In this document: in pieces, positions 52,259 to 62,556 of the stretch
Numbering within the stretch: the stretch's first letter is position 1
Layout of the letters: the number at the start of each line of letters is the position of its first letter
Source of the DNA: an uncultured Pigmentiphaga sp.
GTDB taxonomy: Bacteria; Pseudomonadota; Gammaproteobacteria; Burkholderiales; Burkholderiaceae_B
Reading direction: 5' to 3'
NCBI GenBank assembly: GCA_937891425.1
Contig: CALAGD010000030.1
Span: 1 to 64,000, forward strand
DNA: 64,000 bases
Notes under the pieces: model-generated
Told to the model about the DNA's origin: nothing
Database searches by the model: none
The model's input: only the letters and a program-made list of their open reading frames with translations
Translations under genes and position numbers: made by a program

Positions 52259-53887
52259 ATGTCGACCATATCCGACGGGCCCGATGCGCATGCAGCCCGA
52301 ACCAACCTGACCGTTCGTGACGCGGTGTACGACCTGCTGCGCCAGCTGGGCATCAATCGCATTTTTGGGAACCCAGGCTCAACCGAACTGCCCCTGTTTC
52401 GCCAGTTTCCCGATGATTTCGAGTATGTATTGGGGCTGCAGGAAGCCGTAGCCGTAGCCATGGCCGACGGCTACGCCCAGGCCACCGGCAACGCCTCCCT
52501 CATCAACCTGCACTCGGCCGTCGGCGTAGGGCATGGCATGGGCAACCTGTACACGGCCTACAAGAACCAGACGCCGCTGATCGTGATTGCGGGGCAGCAG
52601 GCGCGATCCATTCTGCCTTACGAACCCTATCTCAGCTCCGCGCAACCGACGGAACTGCCACGCCCGTATGTAAAGTACAGCGTCCAGCCAGCGCGTGCCC
52701 AGGATGTTCCCCGCGCGATTGCACGCGCGTATTACGCCGCCATGCAGCCACCCCGCGGCCCGGTCCTGGTGTCGGTGCCGGTCGATGACTGGGACCAACC
52801 CGCCGACGAGTCTCTGGTCGTACGCAGCGTCAGTCAACGCGTCGCTCCGGATCCTGAAGCCCTCGCCACCGTCGCGCGGGCGCTCGATCAGGCCCGACGC
52901 CCCGCATTTGTGGTGGGGACGGGCGTGGACCGCGATGGTGCGTGGGACGCGATGGTCGCACTGGCCGAAACCCACCAGGCGGCGGTGTTCGTCGCTCCGT
53001 TTGCTGCCCGCTGCGGGTTCCCGGAAGACCACGCACTCTTCCGCGGTTTCCTGCCCGCGGCCCGCGAGCGCATCGTAGCCCTCCTGCAGGAGCATGACGT
53101 CATTGTCGTGGTTGGTGCGCCCGCATTCATTTACCACGTAGAAGGCCACGGCCCGTTCATTCCCGAAGGGGCCAGCCTGTTCCAGATCACCGACAACCCG
53201 GAAGAAGCGCACTGGGCGCCGGTCGGCTCTGCACTCATCAGCCATGTCGGGCTTGCACTTGAAGCACTGTGCCGGCAGACAAGCCCCGCGGCACGCCAGC
53301 CCCTGCCGCCGCGTGTTCGCCCAGAGCGTGCACCCGCCACCAGCCCCATGTCGGTAGCCTATGTGCTGCAGACCCTCGCGGATGTGCGTACGGCGGAAGA
53401 CATCGTGGTGGAAGAAGCGCCATCGTCGCGCATCGTCATGCACGACCGGCTGCCCATCCTGCGCCCTGGCACCTTCTACACCATGGCCAGTGGCGGCCTG
53501 GGCTATGCGCTGCCAGCCGCGGTGGGAATTGCCATGGCCCGTCCCGAGCGCCGCGTGATCTGCGTGATCGGCGATGGCTCGCTGATGTATTCGCCCCAGG
53601 CGCTATGGTCAGCCGCGCAGGCCAACACGCAGCTGACGGTGCTGGTCATCAACAATGCGGGATACGGAGCCATGCAACGGTTCGCAGGCGTATTCGGATT
53701 TCCGCCTGAGCAGCGCATTCCTGGCATACACCTGTCGGGAATGAACTTCTGCGAACTGGCCACAGCGCATGGATGCACCGCCTTTCGAGTCGAACAGGGG
53801 GACGAACTGGCAGACGTACTACGCACCGCGCTGGCAACACCCGGCCCGACGCTGGTGGAAGCCGTCGTCGAGCCCGCGGTTCACTGA
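52259..53887 (+). CDS. Benzoylformate-decarboxylase-like TPP enzyme
   Basis: A 542-residue thiamine-diphosphate enzyme. It has the BFD signature FGNPGSTELP (residues 36-45), the TPP-activating Glu62 in GLQEAVAVAMADGYA, and the active-site His85 of NLHSAVGVGHGMGN, as in MdlC. The TPP-Mg motif is GDGSLMYSPQALWSAA followed by INNAGYGAM. The conserved His of BFD's second active-site segment may be in DNPEEAHWAP, but that is less certain. Likely decarboxylates an aryl- or alkyl-2-oxo acid to an aldehyde. Other members of this superfamily do carboligation or act on oxalyl- or sulfo-substrates, so specificity is open. GAGG precedes the ATG. Last gene of the operon. Confidence 0.88.
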   Translation: MSTISDGPDAHAARTNLTVRDAVYDLLRQLGINRIFGNPGSTELPLFRQFPDDFEYVLGLQEAVAVAMADGYAQATGNASLINLHSAVGVGHGMGNLYTAYKNQTPLIVIAGQQARSILPYEPYLSSAQPTELPRPYVKYSVQPARAQDVPRAIARAYYAAMQPPRGPVLVSVPVDDWDQPADESLVVRSVSQRVAPDPEALATVARALDQARRPAFVVGTGVDRDGAWDAMVALAETHQAAVFVAPFAARCGFPEDHALFRGFLPAARERIVALLQEHDVIVVVGAPAFIYHVEGHGPFIPEGASLFQITDNPEEAHWAPVGSALISHVGLALEALCRQTSPAARQPLPPRVRPERAPATSPMSVAYVLQTLADVRTAEDIVVEEAPSSRIVMHDRLPILRPGTFYTMASGGLGYALPAAVGIAMARPERRVICVIGDGSLMYSPQALWSAAQANTQLTVLVINNAGYGAMQRFAGVFGFPPEQRIPGIHLSGMNFCELATAHGCTAFRVEQGDELADVLRTALATPGPTLVEAVVEPAVH

Positions 53888-53892
53888 ATGTG

Positions 53893-55215
<1,323 letters not shown>

Positions 55216-55366
55216 AAGATTCGCAACTGAAAAGAGATGGATGGAAACGACAGGCCAGGCGGAGACGGACAATACCGACCGAACCTGCGGGCGCCGGGCA
55301 CGCAGCCTGTGCGCAGACAGGCACATTTTAGCCTTACCGGGAACCGGCCACTGTCCGGCGCGGCCC

Positions 55367-56734
55367 TCAGGCCTCGGGATCGCGCTTGCGGCCCGCTGCA
55401 CGGGCTGCGCGGTCGAGCCCTTCCAGAAAAGCCAGCTTCTCGCGAATCCTGATCTCCAGCCCGCGGTCGGTCGGCTCGTAGAAACGGGCCTTCAACCCTT
55501 CAGGGAAATAATTCTCGCCGGCCGCGTAGCCGTGCGGCTCATCGTGCGCATAACGATAGGCGCGCCCATGGCCCAGCTGCTTCATCAGCCGCGTCGGAGC
55601 ATTGCGCAAATGGAGCGGCACTGGCGCGCTGCCGTGTTCTTCGGCAAAGGCCCTGGCCCTCTTGTAGGCGGTGTACACGGCATTCGACTTGGCCGCGCAT
55701 GACAGGTAGACGATGGCTTGGGCCAGCGCAAGTTCGCCTTCAGGCGAGCCAAGGCGTTCATATACTTCGGCGCCCATCAGGGCAATTTCGAGCGCGCGCG
55801 GATCGGCGAGCCCGATGTCTTCCACCGCCATGCGAATGATGCGCCGTGCAAGGTAAAGAGGATCCGCCCCACCGTCGAGCATGCGGCAGAACCAGTACAG
55901 CGCTGCGTCCGGGTCTGAGCCGCGCACGGCCTTGTGCAAGGCGCTGATCTGGTCGTAGAAGGCATCGCCCCCTTTGTCGAAACGCCGCAGGTTCTGCGAC
56001 AACGCAGTCTCAAGCCAGGCCGAATCGACTTCACGGCGCCCGGCTCCACGCGCTGCGTCAGCGACCAGCTCCACGGCATTGATGAGGCGCCGTGCATCAC
56101 CATCGGCCCAGGCAGCCAGCTGACTGCGTGCATCGTCGGAGAATCGCACGGGCTCTTCCGCTGGATCGCACTCGCGCAGCCCGGCGTTATAAGCATCAAG
56201 CGCCCGGCTCACCAACACCAGCAGATCCTCAAGCGACAACGGGTGCAGAACGTACACCCTGGCACGCGACAACAGGGCCGAGTTGACTTCAAAAGACGGG
56301 TTCTCGGTCGTGGCACCGATGAAGGTCAGTAGCCCGCTTTCCACGTAAGGCAGAAATGCATCCTGCTGGGCCTTGTTGAAACGGTGAACCTCATCGACAA
56401 ACAGGATGGTCCGTCGCCCCTGCGCCTGGGCCACCTGTGCCGCGGCCACGGCATCGCGGATCTCCTTGACACCTCCCATCACCGCCGAGATCGACAAGAA
56501 CTGCGCATCGAACCCGTCGGCCATGAGCCTGGCCAGCGTGGTCTTGCCCACGCCCGGTGGCCCCCAGAAGATCATGGAATGCGGGCGGCCTGAATCAAAC
56601 GCTACACGCAGGGGCTTGCCAGGACCGAGCAGATGCTGCTGGCCGACAACATCATCCAGCGTACGCGGTCTCAGCCGCTCTGCCAGCGGCGCCGCGGTAC
56701 TGGCGTTGGAGTTTGCGTGGAACAGATCTCCCAT
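55367..56734 (-). CDS. rarA: Replication-associated recombination protein A (MgsA/RarA AAA+ ATPase)
   Basis: A 455-residue AAA+ ATPase acting at stalled replication forks. Walker A is WGPPGVGKTT (residues 57-66), Walker B is ILFVDEVHRF, and sensor 1 is FIGATTENPSF. The C-terminal tetramerisation helices include LYLARRIIRMAVEDIGLADPRAL. ATG at 56734, fifteen bases after lolA. Conserved gene order with ftsK, lolA and serS. Confidence 0.95.
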   Translation of the reverse strand: MGDLFHANSNASTAAPLAERLRPRTLDDVVGQQHLLGPGKPLRVAFDSGRPHSMIFWGPPGVGKTTLARLMADGFDAQFLSISAVMGGVKEIRDAVAAAQVAQAQGRRTILFVDEVHRFNKAQQDAFLPYVESGLLTFIGATTENPSFEVNSALLSRARVYVLHPLSLEDLLVLVSRALDAYNAGLRECDPAEEPVRFSDDARSQLAAWADGDARRLINAVELVADAARGAGRREVDSAWLETALSQNLRRFDKGGDAFYDQISALHKAVRGSDPDAALYWFCRMLDGGADPLYLARRIIRMAVEDIGLADPRALEIALMGAEVYERLGSPEGELALAQAIVYLSCAAKSNAVYTAYKRARAFAEEHGSAPVPLHLRNAPTRLMKQLGHGRAYRYAHDEPHGYAAGENYFPEGLKARFYEPTDRGLEIRIREKLAFLEGLDRAARAAGRKRDPEA

Positions 56735-56749
56735 GGGGTCGGTACGGTA

Positions 56750-57400
56750 TTACCGCATCCTGACGACGTCCACCCCGGGCGGCGGCACGAACTGGAACGC
56801 ATCGGGCGGCAGCGACGGGTTCGGAACCAGTGTGGTGAATTCCACAACGGTTCTCTGCCCAAAGGCGTCGAGGATTTCCACGCGTTGTGGCAGGTTGTTG
56901 GCAAGGCCGATGTCCATGTGCGCGAACCCCGCCTCGGCAGAGCGCGGCGTGGCCCGAATCCACTGCAACCCGTCGCGCTCGGGCTGTGCCTGCAGAACGA
57001 ACGACTGGTCGAGCGCGCCTTGGCCAAAGAGAACGGCTGCCGGTGCATTGCCAAGCGCGTCGCTGACCGGTCGTACACTGACCTGGGCCAGATCGGGGTC
57101 GTACTGGAACAGCTGCTGCCCATCTGATACGACGACCTGGTCGTAGGGCTCCTGCACTACCCACTTGAACTGCCCGGGCCGCTTGAACAAGAACTCCCCC
57201 CGATGCGCGGGTTGCGCCTGCCCGCCCCGGGCTGACTGCGTCTGCTGCGTGAAGGTGCCCGATGCCGCCTGAACCGAGCGCGCGAAGGCGTCGAGCTGGG
57301 CCCGCGCCCCCGTGTCGGGGGCAGCAGCTAGCGCCATGCCGAAACCCACGGAAACAGCTGCGATGAGACCAGCGAGTGTCCGCGCCAGGCGATGCCACAT
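56750..57400 (-). CDS. lolA: Outer-membrane lipoprotein carrier LolA
   Basis: A 216-residue periplasmic chaperone that ferries lipoproteins from LolCDE to LolB. A signal peptide (MWHRLARTLAGLIAAVSVGFGMALA) is followed by QLDAFARSVQAASGTFTQQT, FLFKRPGQFKWVVQEPYDQVVVSDG, and GQRTVVEFTTLVPNPSLPPDAFQFVPPPGVDVV, the LolA fold. GAGG precedes the ATG at 57400; an ATG at 57463 with a fair Shine-Dalgarno would add 21 residues that break the signal-peptide pattern. In the ftsK-lolA-rarA order. Confidence 0.92.
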   Translation of the reverse strand: MWHRLARTLAGLIAAVSVGFGMALAAAPDTGARAQLDAFARSVQAASGTFTQQTQSARGGQAQPAHRGEFLFKRPGQFKWVVQEPYDQVVVSDGQQLFQYDPDLAQVSVRPVSDALGNAPAAVLFGQGALDQSFVLQAQPERDGLQWIRATPRSAEAGFAHMDIGLANNLPQRVEILDAFGQRTVVEFTTLVPNPSLPPDAFQFVPPPGVDVVRMR

Positions 57401-57505
57401 GCGCACCTCGATGCGCCGACACGAGACAGCAAGGGCAACCGCACCCGACCACGTATTCTTCATGAAGGCTCCCGGTTTTGCACGCGCGCAGCACCCGCTG
57501 CTTCG

Positions 57506-59869
57506 CTACTCTTCACCACCACCTTGGACCAGCACTTCCCGGTTTCCGTTCGATTGCATGGGCGATACCAGTCCTGCCTGCTCCATCTGCTCGATCAGAC
57601 GGGCGGCGCGGTTGTACCCGATGCGCAAGTGCCGCTGGACCAGCGAGATCGATGCGCGACGTGTCTTGAGCACGATCTGTACCGCCTGGTCGTACAGCGG
57701 GTCAGATTCGGCATCGGCCATCCCCGTGACGCCACCGACACCGTCGCCGGTTTCGCCTTCGGGCGGCTCGAGCACGCCATCGATGTAGTTCGGCTCGCCA
57801 TGCTGCTTGAGTTCCTCAACGACGCGATGCACTTCATCGTCGGACACGAACGCGCCGTGCACACGTACCGGCACCGGGGTGCCGGACGGCATGTAGAGCA
57901 TGTCGCCCTGACCCAGCAGCGTCTCCGCGCCCATCTGGTCGAGAATGGTGCGCGAATCGACACGCGACGAAACCTGAAAAGCAATGCGCGCCGGAATATT
58001 TGCCTTGATGAGGCCGGTTATGACATCCACACTGGGGCGCTGCGTAGCCAGAATGAGGTGGATGCCAGCGGCCCGAGCCTTCTGTGCCAGCCGGGCGATG
58101 AGCTCTTCGATCTTCTTGCCCACGACCATCATCAGGTCGGCCAACTCGTCGATGATGACGACGATATTCGGCATGGGCGCCAGCGGCTCGGGGTTTTCTG
58201 GCGTCAATGAGAACGGATTGGGAATGGGCTCGTCGCGCTCCTGGGCCTCGCGCACCTTGTTATTGAAGCCGGCCAGATTGCGCACCCCCAGCTTGCTCAT
58301 CAGCCGGTAGCGCCGCTCCATTTCGGCCACGCACCAGTTGAGCGCGTTGGCAGCCTGGCGCATGTCGGTCACCACGGGCGCCAGCAGGTGGGGGATGCCT
58401 TCATACACGCTCATTTCGAGCATCTTGGGATCAATGAGGATCAGGCGTACCTGGCTGGCGTCGGCCTTGTACAGCAGCGACAGGATCATCGCGTTGATGC
58501 CCACCGACTTGCCCGACCCGGTAGTACCCGCGACCAGCAGGTGGGGCATTTTGGCCAGATCAGCTACCACTGGCTTGCCAGCGATGTCCTTGCCCAACGC
58601 CAGCGTAAGCACCGACTGGCTGGAATGATAGACCTGCGAGCCGATGATTTCGGCCAGACGTACTGTCTGCCGCCGCGGATTGGGGAGCTCCAGCCCCATC
58701 AGGCTCTTGCCGGGGATGGTCTCCACCACCCGGATGCTGATCAGGCTCAGAGCGCGCGCGAGGTCCTTGGCGAGATTGACGATCTGGCTGCCTTTCACGC
58801 CTACGGCCGGTTCGATTTCGTAGCGGGTGACCACCGGACCGGGCTGGGCCGCGACGACGGTGACCTCGACCCCGAAGTCGCTGAGCTTCTTCTCAATGAG
58901 GCGCGACGTGAACTCAAGGGTTTCCGCCGGGATGACTTCGGTGCTGGCCGGTGGCTCGTCCAGCAACCCCAGGCTGGGCAGGTTGCGATCGGTTTCCGGT
59001 ATGACGAACAGCTCGGGCTGCTTCTGCCGCTGCTTTTCCTTCTCCTGGCGACGGATCGCCTGGGTCGATGCAACCGGTGGCTCGATGCGGACCGGTTCGT
59101 GCGCGAGTTTCACCTGTCGGGTCTGCACGACCTCTTCACGCTCGGCCGTGGCACGCGCTCCGGCGCGGCGGTCCTGCCAGGCATCGTACGCCGAACGCAC
59201 CCAGGTGATCGCCTGTTCGATGTGGCGACCGACCCATTCGGAAACCGCGAGCCAGGAAAACCCGAAGAACAGGCTGAGGCCGATGGCGATGAGGACGATG
59301 AACGCCAGCGTGCCACCCGTGAAGCCGAGCGTCTGGCTGCCGTATTCGGCCAGGGTCTGGCCAATGACGCCCCCTCCTCCCGCCGGGAGGTCCTGGCCCC
59401 AGGAGGAGAGACGCAGCGCCTCGAGGCTGACTGACCCCAGCAGCAGGAGTACGAAGCCGACCGCCTGTTCCCAGTGCACGCGCGGCAGAACCTCGGCCTG
59501 CCCCTGGTGCCGGATGAGTTCAGCCAGTCGCTGATAACCGGCGCGCACGCGATGCAACAGGAGGACAACCCACCACCACGCGGACAACCCGAACAGATAC
59601 AGCAGCATGTCGGACATCCATGCGCCCAGACGCCCGCCATGGTTGTGGATGACAACGGCGTCGGTAGCGTGCGACCAGCCAGGGTCGGCCGGATGGTAGC
59701 TCGCCAGCACCAGGCCAAGCCAGGCCGCCAATGCTGCGAACAGGATCCAGCGGGCTTCACGAACCAGCGCAGACAGACGGGAAGGAAGCACGGTCGGGGT
59801 TTCGGCAGTGGCTTTTCGAGTATTACGCGAAGTTCGGGCAGATGCAGCAGTACGAGCCATACGCGGCAT
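57506..59869 (-). CDS. ftsK: DNA translocase FtsK
   Basis: A 787-residue septal DNA pump that resolves chromosome dimers with XerCD. Four N-terminal spans (residues about 35-210) lead to a short linker rich in Arg/Gln/Lys, then the motor with Walker A GTTGSGKSVG and Walker B VVIIDELADLMM. The C-terminal winged-helix gamma domain, recognising KOPS, is YDQAVQIVLKTRRASISLVQRHLRIGYNRAARLIEQME. The linker is short compared with E. coli, giving the compact form. Start ATG at 59869 or 59860; the frame extends to 59938. Confidence 0.95.
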   Translation of the reverse strand: MPRMARTAASARTSRNTRKATAETPTVLPSRLSALVREARWILFAALAAWLGLVLASYHPADPGWSHATDAVVIHNHGGRLGAWMSDMLLYLFGLSAWWWVVLLLHRVRAGYQRLAELIRHQGQAEVLPRVHWEQAVGFVLLLLGSVSLEALRLSSWGQDLPAGGGGVIGQTLAEYGSQTLGFTGGTLAFIVLIAIGLSLFFGFSWLAVSEWVGRHIEQAITWVRSAYDAWQDRRAGARATAEREEVVQTRQVKLAHEPVRIEPPVASTQAIRRQEKEKQRQKQPELFVIPETDRNLPSLGLLDEPPASTEVIPAETLEFTSRLIEKKLSDFGVEVTVVAAQPGPVVTRYEIEPAVGVKGSQIVNLAKDLARALSLISIRVVETIPGKSLMGLELPNPRRQTVRLAEIIGSQVYHSSQSVLTLALGKDIAGKPVVADLAKMPHLLVAGTTGSGKSVGINAMILSLLYKADASQVRLILIDPKMLEMSVYEGIPHLLAPVVTDMRQAANALNWCVAEMERRYRLMSKLGVRNLAGFNNKVREAQERDEPIPNPFSLTPENPEPLAPMPNIVVIIDELADLMMVVGKKIEELIARLAQKARAAGIHLILATQRPSVDVITGLIKANIPARIAFQVSSRVDSRTILDQMGAETLLGQGDMLYMPSGTPVPVRVHGAFVSDDEVHRVVEELKQHGEPNYIDGVLEPPEGETGDGVGGVTGMADAESDPLYDQAVQIVLKTRRASISLVQRHLRIGYNRAARLIEQMEQAGLVSPMQSNGNREVLVQGGGEE

Positions 59870-59955
59870 TATAAGTGGCCGGCCAGCGCCTCGTCTGCAA
59901 CCGCCGTGGCCGCTTCCTATAATTGATGTCTCCAGCACGCAACCCGAGGCAATTC

Positions 59956-60915
59956 ATGTCGACTCCCAAGCATTCGAAAATTCTCATCCTGGGCTCCGGC
60001 CCCGCGGGCTACACGGCGGCCGTCTACGCTGCGCGCGCCAACCTCAACCCCGTGCTCATTACGGGCGTCGAGCAGGGCGGGCAGCTCATGACCACCACCG
60101 AAGTCGACAACTGGCCCGCAGATTTCGAAGGCGTGCAGGGCCCCGACCTGATGGAACGGTTCCGCAAGCATGCCGAGCGTTTCGGTACCGAGATCATCTT
60201 TGACCACATCCACACGGCACGTCTTGCCGAACGCCCATTTACCCTGATTGGTGACTCCGGCACCTACACCTGTGACGCCCTCGTGATTGCCACCGGCGCC
60301 AGTGCCAGGTACCTGGGGTTGCCTTCGGAAGAAGCGTTCAAGGGCAAGGGGGTTTCCGCGTGTGCCACATGCGACGGGTTCTTCTACCGAGGCCAGGACG
60401 TGGTAGTCGTCGGAGGCGGCAATACTGCCGTCGAAGAAGCGCTCTATCTCAGCAACATCTGCCGCAAAGTGACGGTCATACATCGCCGCGACAAATTCCG
60501 CGCCGAACCCATCCTGGTCGATCAGCTGCACGCCCGCGCCAGGGATGGCAATGTCGAGATCCGCTACTTCTATGAACTGCAGGAAGTGCTGGGCGACGAC
60601 CGGGGTGTCACCGGGGTCCTCATCCGGCAGAACCAGACCGGCGAGGTCGAAGAACTCGCGGTCAGTGGCGTGTTCATCGCCATCGGTCACACGCCGAACA
60701 CCAGCCTCTTCGCCGGCCAGCTCGACATGGACGATGGCTACATCATCACCCGCAGCGGGCGCAACGGCATGGCCACGATGACATCAATCCCGGGTGTATT
60801 CGCCGCAGGCGACGTCCAGGACCACGTGTACCGCCAGGCGATCACCAGCGCCGCCACGGGCTGCATGGCTGCACTGGACGCCCAGCGCTGGTTGGAGAAT
60901 GAGAAAGCGAGCTAG
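59956..60915 (+). CDS. trxB: Thioredoxin reductase
   Basis: A 319-residue FAD/NADPH disulfide reductase. The FAD motif is ILGSGPAGYTAAVYAARA (residues 11-28), the redox CATC is in SACATCDGFFYRGQ near residue 137, and the NADPH motif is VVVVGGGNTAVEEALYL. The closing FAD block is GVFAAGDVQDHVYRQAITSAATGCMAALDA. ATG at 59956 fits the family start. Divergent from ftsK with 86 bases between; the Smr gene overlaps its stop by 17 bases. Confidence 0.97.
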   Translation: MSTPKHSKILILGSGPAGYTAAVYAARANLNPVLITGVEQGGQLMTTTEVDNWPADFEGVQGPDLMERFRKHAERFGTEIIFDHIHTARLAERPFTLIGDSGTYTCDALVIATGASARYLGLPSEEAFKGKGVSACATCDGFFYRGQDVVVVGGGNTAVEEALYLSNICRKVTVIHRRDKFRAEPILVDQLHARARDGNVEIRYFYELQEVLGDDRGVTGVLIRQNQTGEVEELAVSGVFIAIGHTPNTSLFAGQLDMDDGYIITRSGRNGMATMTSIPGVFAAGDVQDHVYRQAITSAATGCMAALDAQRWLENEKAS

Positions 60916-61603
60916 GAAACCCGCCGCACCTGCCCCCGTACGGCCGCCGGACGGCACCGCGCTGCACCCTGCCCTGGGTCGGCTGAAAAGCCTGTACAAG
61001 GAAATGCAGCGTGTGCAGCACGACGAAGAGCGTCGCCGCAAGGAGCAACGTCGGGAGCGTGAGCGCGCCCAGCATGAACACAGCGTCTTTCGCCAGTGGG
61101 CGCGCGACGTGATTCCGCTTGCGCCGGACAACCGGGTTCAGCTCAATGCGGAAGCACCCGCGCCTTTGCCCCTGCAGCGCTGGGCTGACGATGACGCCGT
61201 CCTGCGCGAGTCCGTTTCCGACGAGTACGGTGCTGAATGGCTGCTTGAAACTGACGAAACGTTGTCGTTCCGGCGCAATGGCATTGGCCCTGACGTGGTG
61301 CGCAAGTTGCGACGAGGCACCTGGACGATAACCGCCCAGCTCGATCTGCACGGAATGCGGGTCGATGAAGCGCGCGCGGCCATCAGCGAATTCCTGCGTC
61401 AGTGCGTGAGGCTCGACAAGCGCTGCGTGCGCATCATTCACGGCAAGGGGCTGGGCTCGGTGAACCGGCAACCCGTTCTGAAGGACAAGGTGCGGCGCTG
61501 GCTGACGCAGAAGGAAGAAGTACTGGCGTTTACGGAAGCGCGCCCGAACGATGGCGGTTCAGGCGTCGTGCTGGTACTGCTGAAACGAAATCAGCAAACC
61601 TGA
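60899..61603 (+). CDS. Smr-domain protein
   Basis: A 234-residue protein. An N-terminal basic, charged coiled-coil segment (residues 25-60, with KEQRRERERAQHEH) leads to a C-terminal Smr domain. The signatures are LDLHGMRVDEARAAISEFL and RCVRIIHGKGLGSVNRQPVLKDKVRRWL, the L-D-x-H-G and H-G-x-G motifs. Smr domains are nucleases or nucleic-acid binders; this stand-alone form is common in proteobacteria, and SmrB acts on stalled ribosomes in E. coli. Translational overlap with trxB. Confidence 0.9.
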   Translation: MRKRARKPAAPAPVRPPDGTALHPALGRLKSLYKEMQRVQHDEERRRKEQRRERERAQHEHSVFRQWARDVIPLAPDNRVQLNAEAPAPLPLQRWADDDAVLRESVSDEYGAEWLLETDETLSFRRNGIGPDVVRKLRRGTWTITAQLDLHGMRVDEARAAISEFLRQCVRLDKRCVRIIHGKGLGSVNRQPVLKDKVRRWLTQKEEVLAFTEARPNDGGSGVVLVLLKRNQQT

Positions 61604-61660
61604 AGCGGGCCGGGCGAACACTGCCCGAGAGCGAACCCTGTCGCATCCCGCATCAGGCAA

Positions 61661-61999
61661 TCAGATGGCGTCGTCGCCGGTTTCTCCGGTACGGATGCGA
61701 ATGACCTGCTCCACAGGCAGGACGAAGATCTTCCCATCACCGATCTTGCCCGTATGCGCGGCCCGAATGATGGCCTCACATGCCTGTTCGACCATCTGGT
61801 CGCTGACGACGACTTCGATCCGGATCTTCGGCAGAAAGTCGACTACATATTCCGCGCCCCGGTACAGTTCGGTGTGGCCCTTCTGCCGGCCAAATCCCTT
61901 GACCTCGGTGACGGTCAGGCCACTGATGCCAACTTCGGCCAGTGCCTCGCGGACTTCATCGAGTTTGAACGGCTTGATTATCGCAACGATTTGCTTCAC
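61661..61999 (-). CDS. glnB: PII nitrogen regulatory protein
   Basis: A 112-residue PII signal protein. It starts MKQIVAIIKPFKLDEVREAL when the GTG at 61999 is used (preceded by GGAG), exactly the family length. The T-loop FGRQKGHTELYRGAEYVVDF carries the uridylylated Tyr51, and the C-terminal GKIGDGKIFVLPVEQVIRIRTGE is the ATP/2-oxoglutarate site. It controls GlnE/GlnD and NtrB. The longer frame upstream to 62050 is not real. In the same direction as the GDYXXLXY gene, 56 bases downstream. Confidence 0.95.
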   Translation of the reverse strand: MKQIVAIIKPFKLDEVREALAEVGISGLTVTEVKGFGRQKGHTELYRGAEYVVDFLPKIRIEVVVSDQMVEQACEAIIRAAHTGKIGDGKIFVLPVEQVIRIRTGETGDDAI

Positions 62000-62055
62000 G
62001 ACTTGCTCCAGTAATTTTCGGGTATCCCGCGACGGGGATCCCGTCGTCATTCATT

Positions 62056-62556
62056 TTATAGTGCGCGCCGGTCGACATCGCGCAGCGACTCCAGCAACGC
62101 ACGCCCGTCCGGCCCAACACGCACCAGGGCGTAGCGCGCCTGGCTGAAACGATCCGCGGCACCCTCTTCAAAGAAGTACGCATCGGATGTGAGCCGCACG
62201 CGATTGCCGGTGACATCAAAACGCAGGACGATCTCATCGTCGTCCACGGGCTGCAATCCTGACTGTACCCGTTGCAGCTGTCCTACACCTTGGGCGTCGG
62301 GCTTGAGTACGGCATAACGATCATTGCGCTGTACCCTGCCCTCGTTGCGCAGACGCTCGATGTCGCGTGCCAGGGCGAACTGCAACTGCATGTAATCCCC
62401 CTGCATCAGCGAGCGCGGATCCGCCGGAACCAGCTCCAGCAGCACGGCCACACCAGCGCCAAGTGTGCGCTCAAGCCTGAACACGTGCAGGTTAGCCGTC
62501 ACCAGCACGAGCAGCAGTCCGAACAGCACCAGCCAGCTGCGTCTATTCATCTTCAT
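62056..62556 (-). CDS. GDYXXLXY-domain membrane-anchored protein
   Basis: A 166-residue protein with one N-terminal span (WLVLFGLLLVLVTANLHVF). The diagnostic GDYMQLQFALARDI (the family's GDYxxLxY) near residue 54 gives it its name. A mostly beta periplasmic or cytosolic domain follows. Function unknown. Usually found with DUF2157/DUF4401 proteins, as here. Start ATG at 62556 overlaps the DUF4401 gene end by 14 bases; another ATG is at 62550. Confidence 0.85.
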   Translation of the reverse strand: MKMNRRSWLVLFGLLLVLVTANLHVFRLERTLGAGVAVLLELVPADPRSLMQGDYMQLQFALARDIERLRNEGRVQRNDRYAVLKPDAQGVGQLQRVQSGLQPVDDDEIVLRFDVTGNRVRLTSDAYFFEEGAADRFSQARYALVRVGPDGRALLESLRDVDRRAL

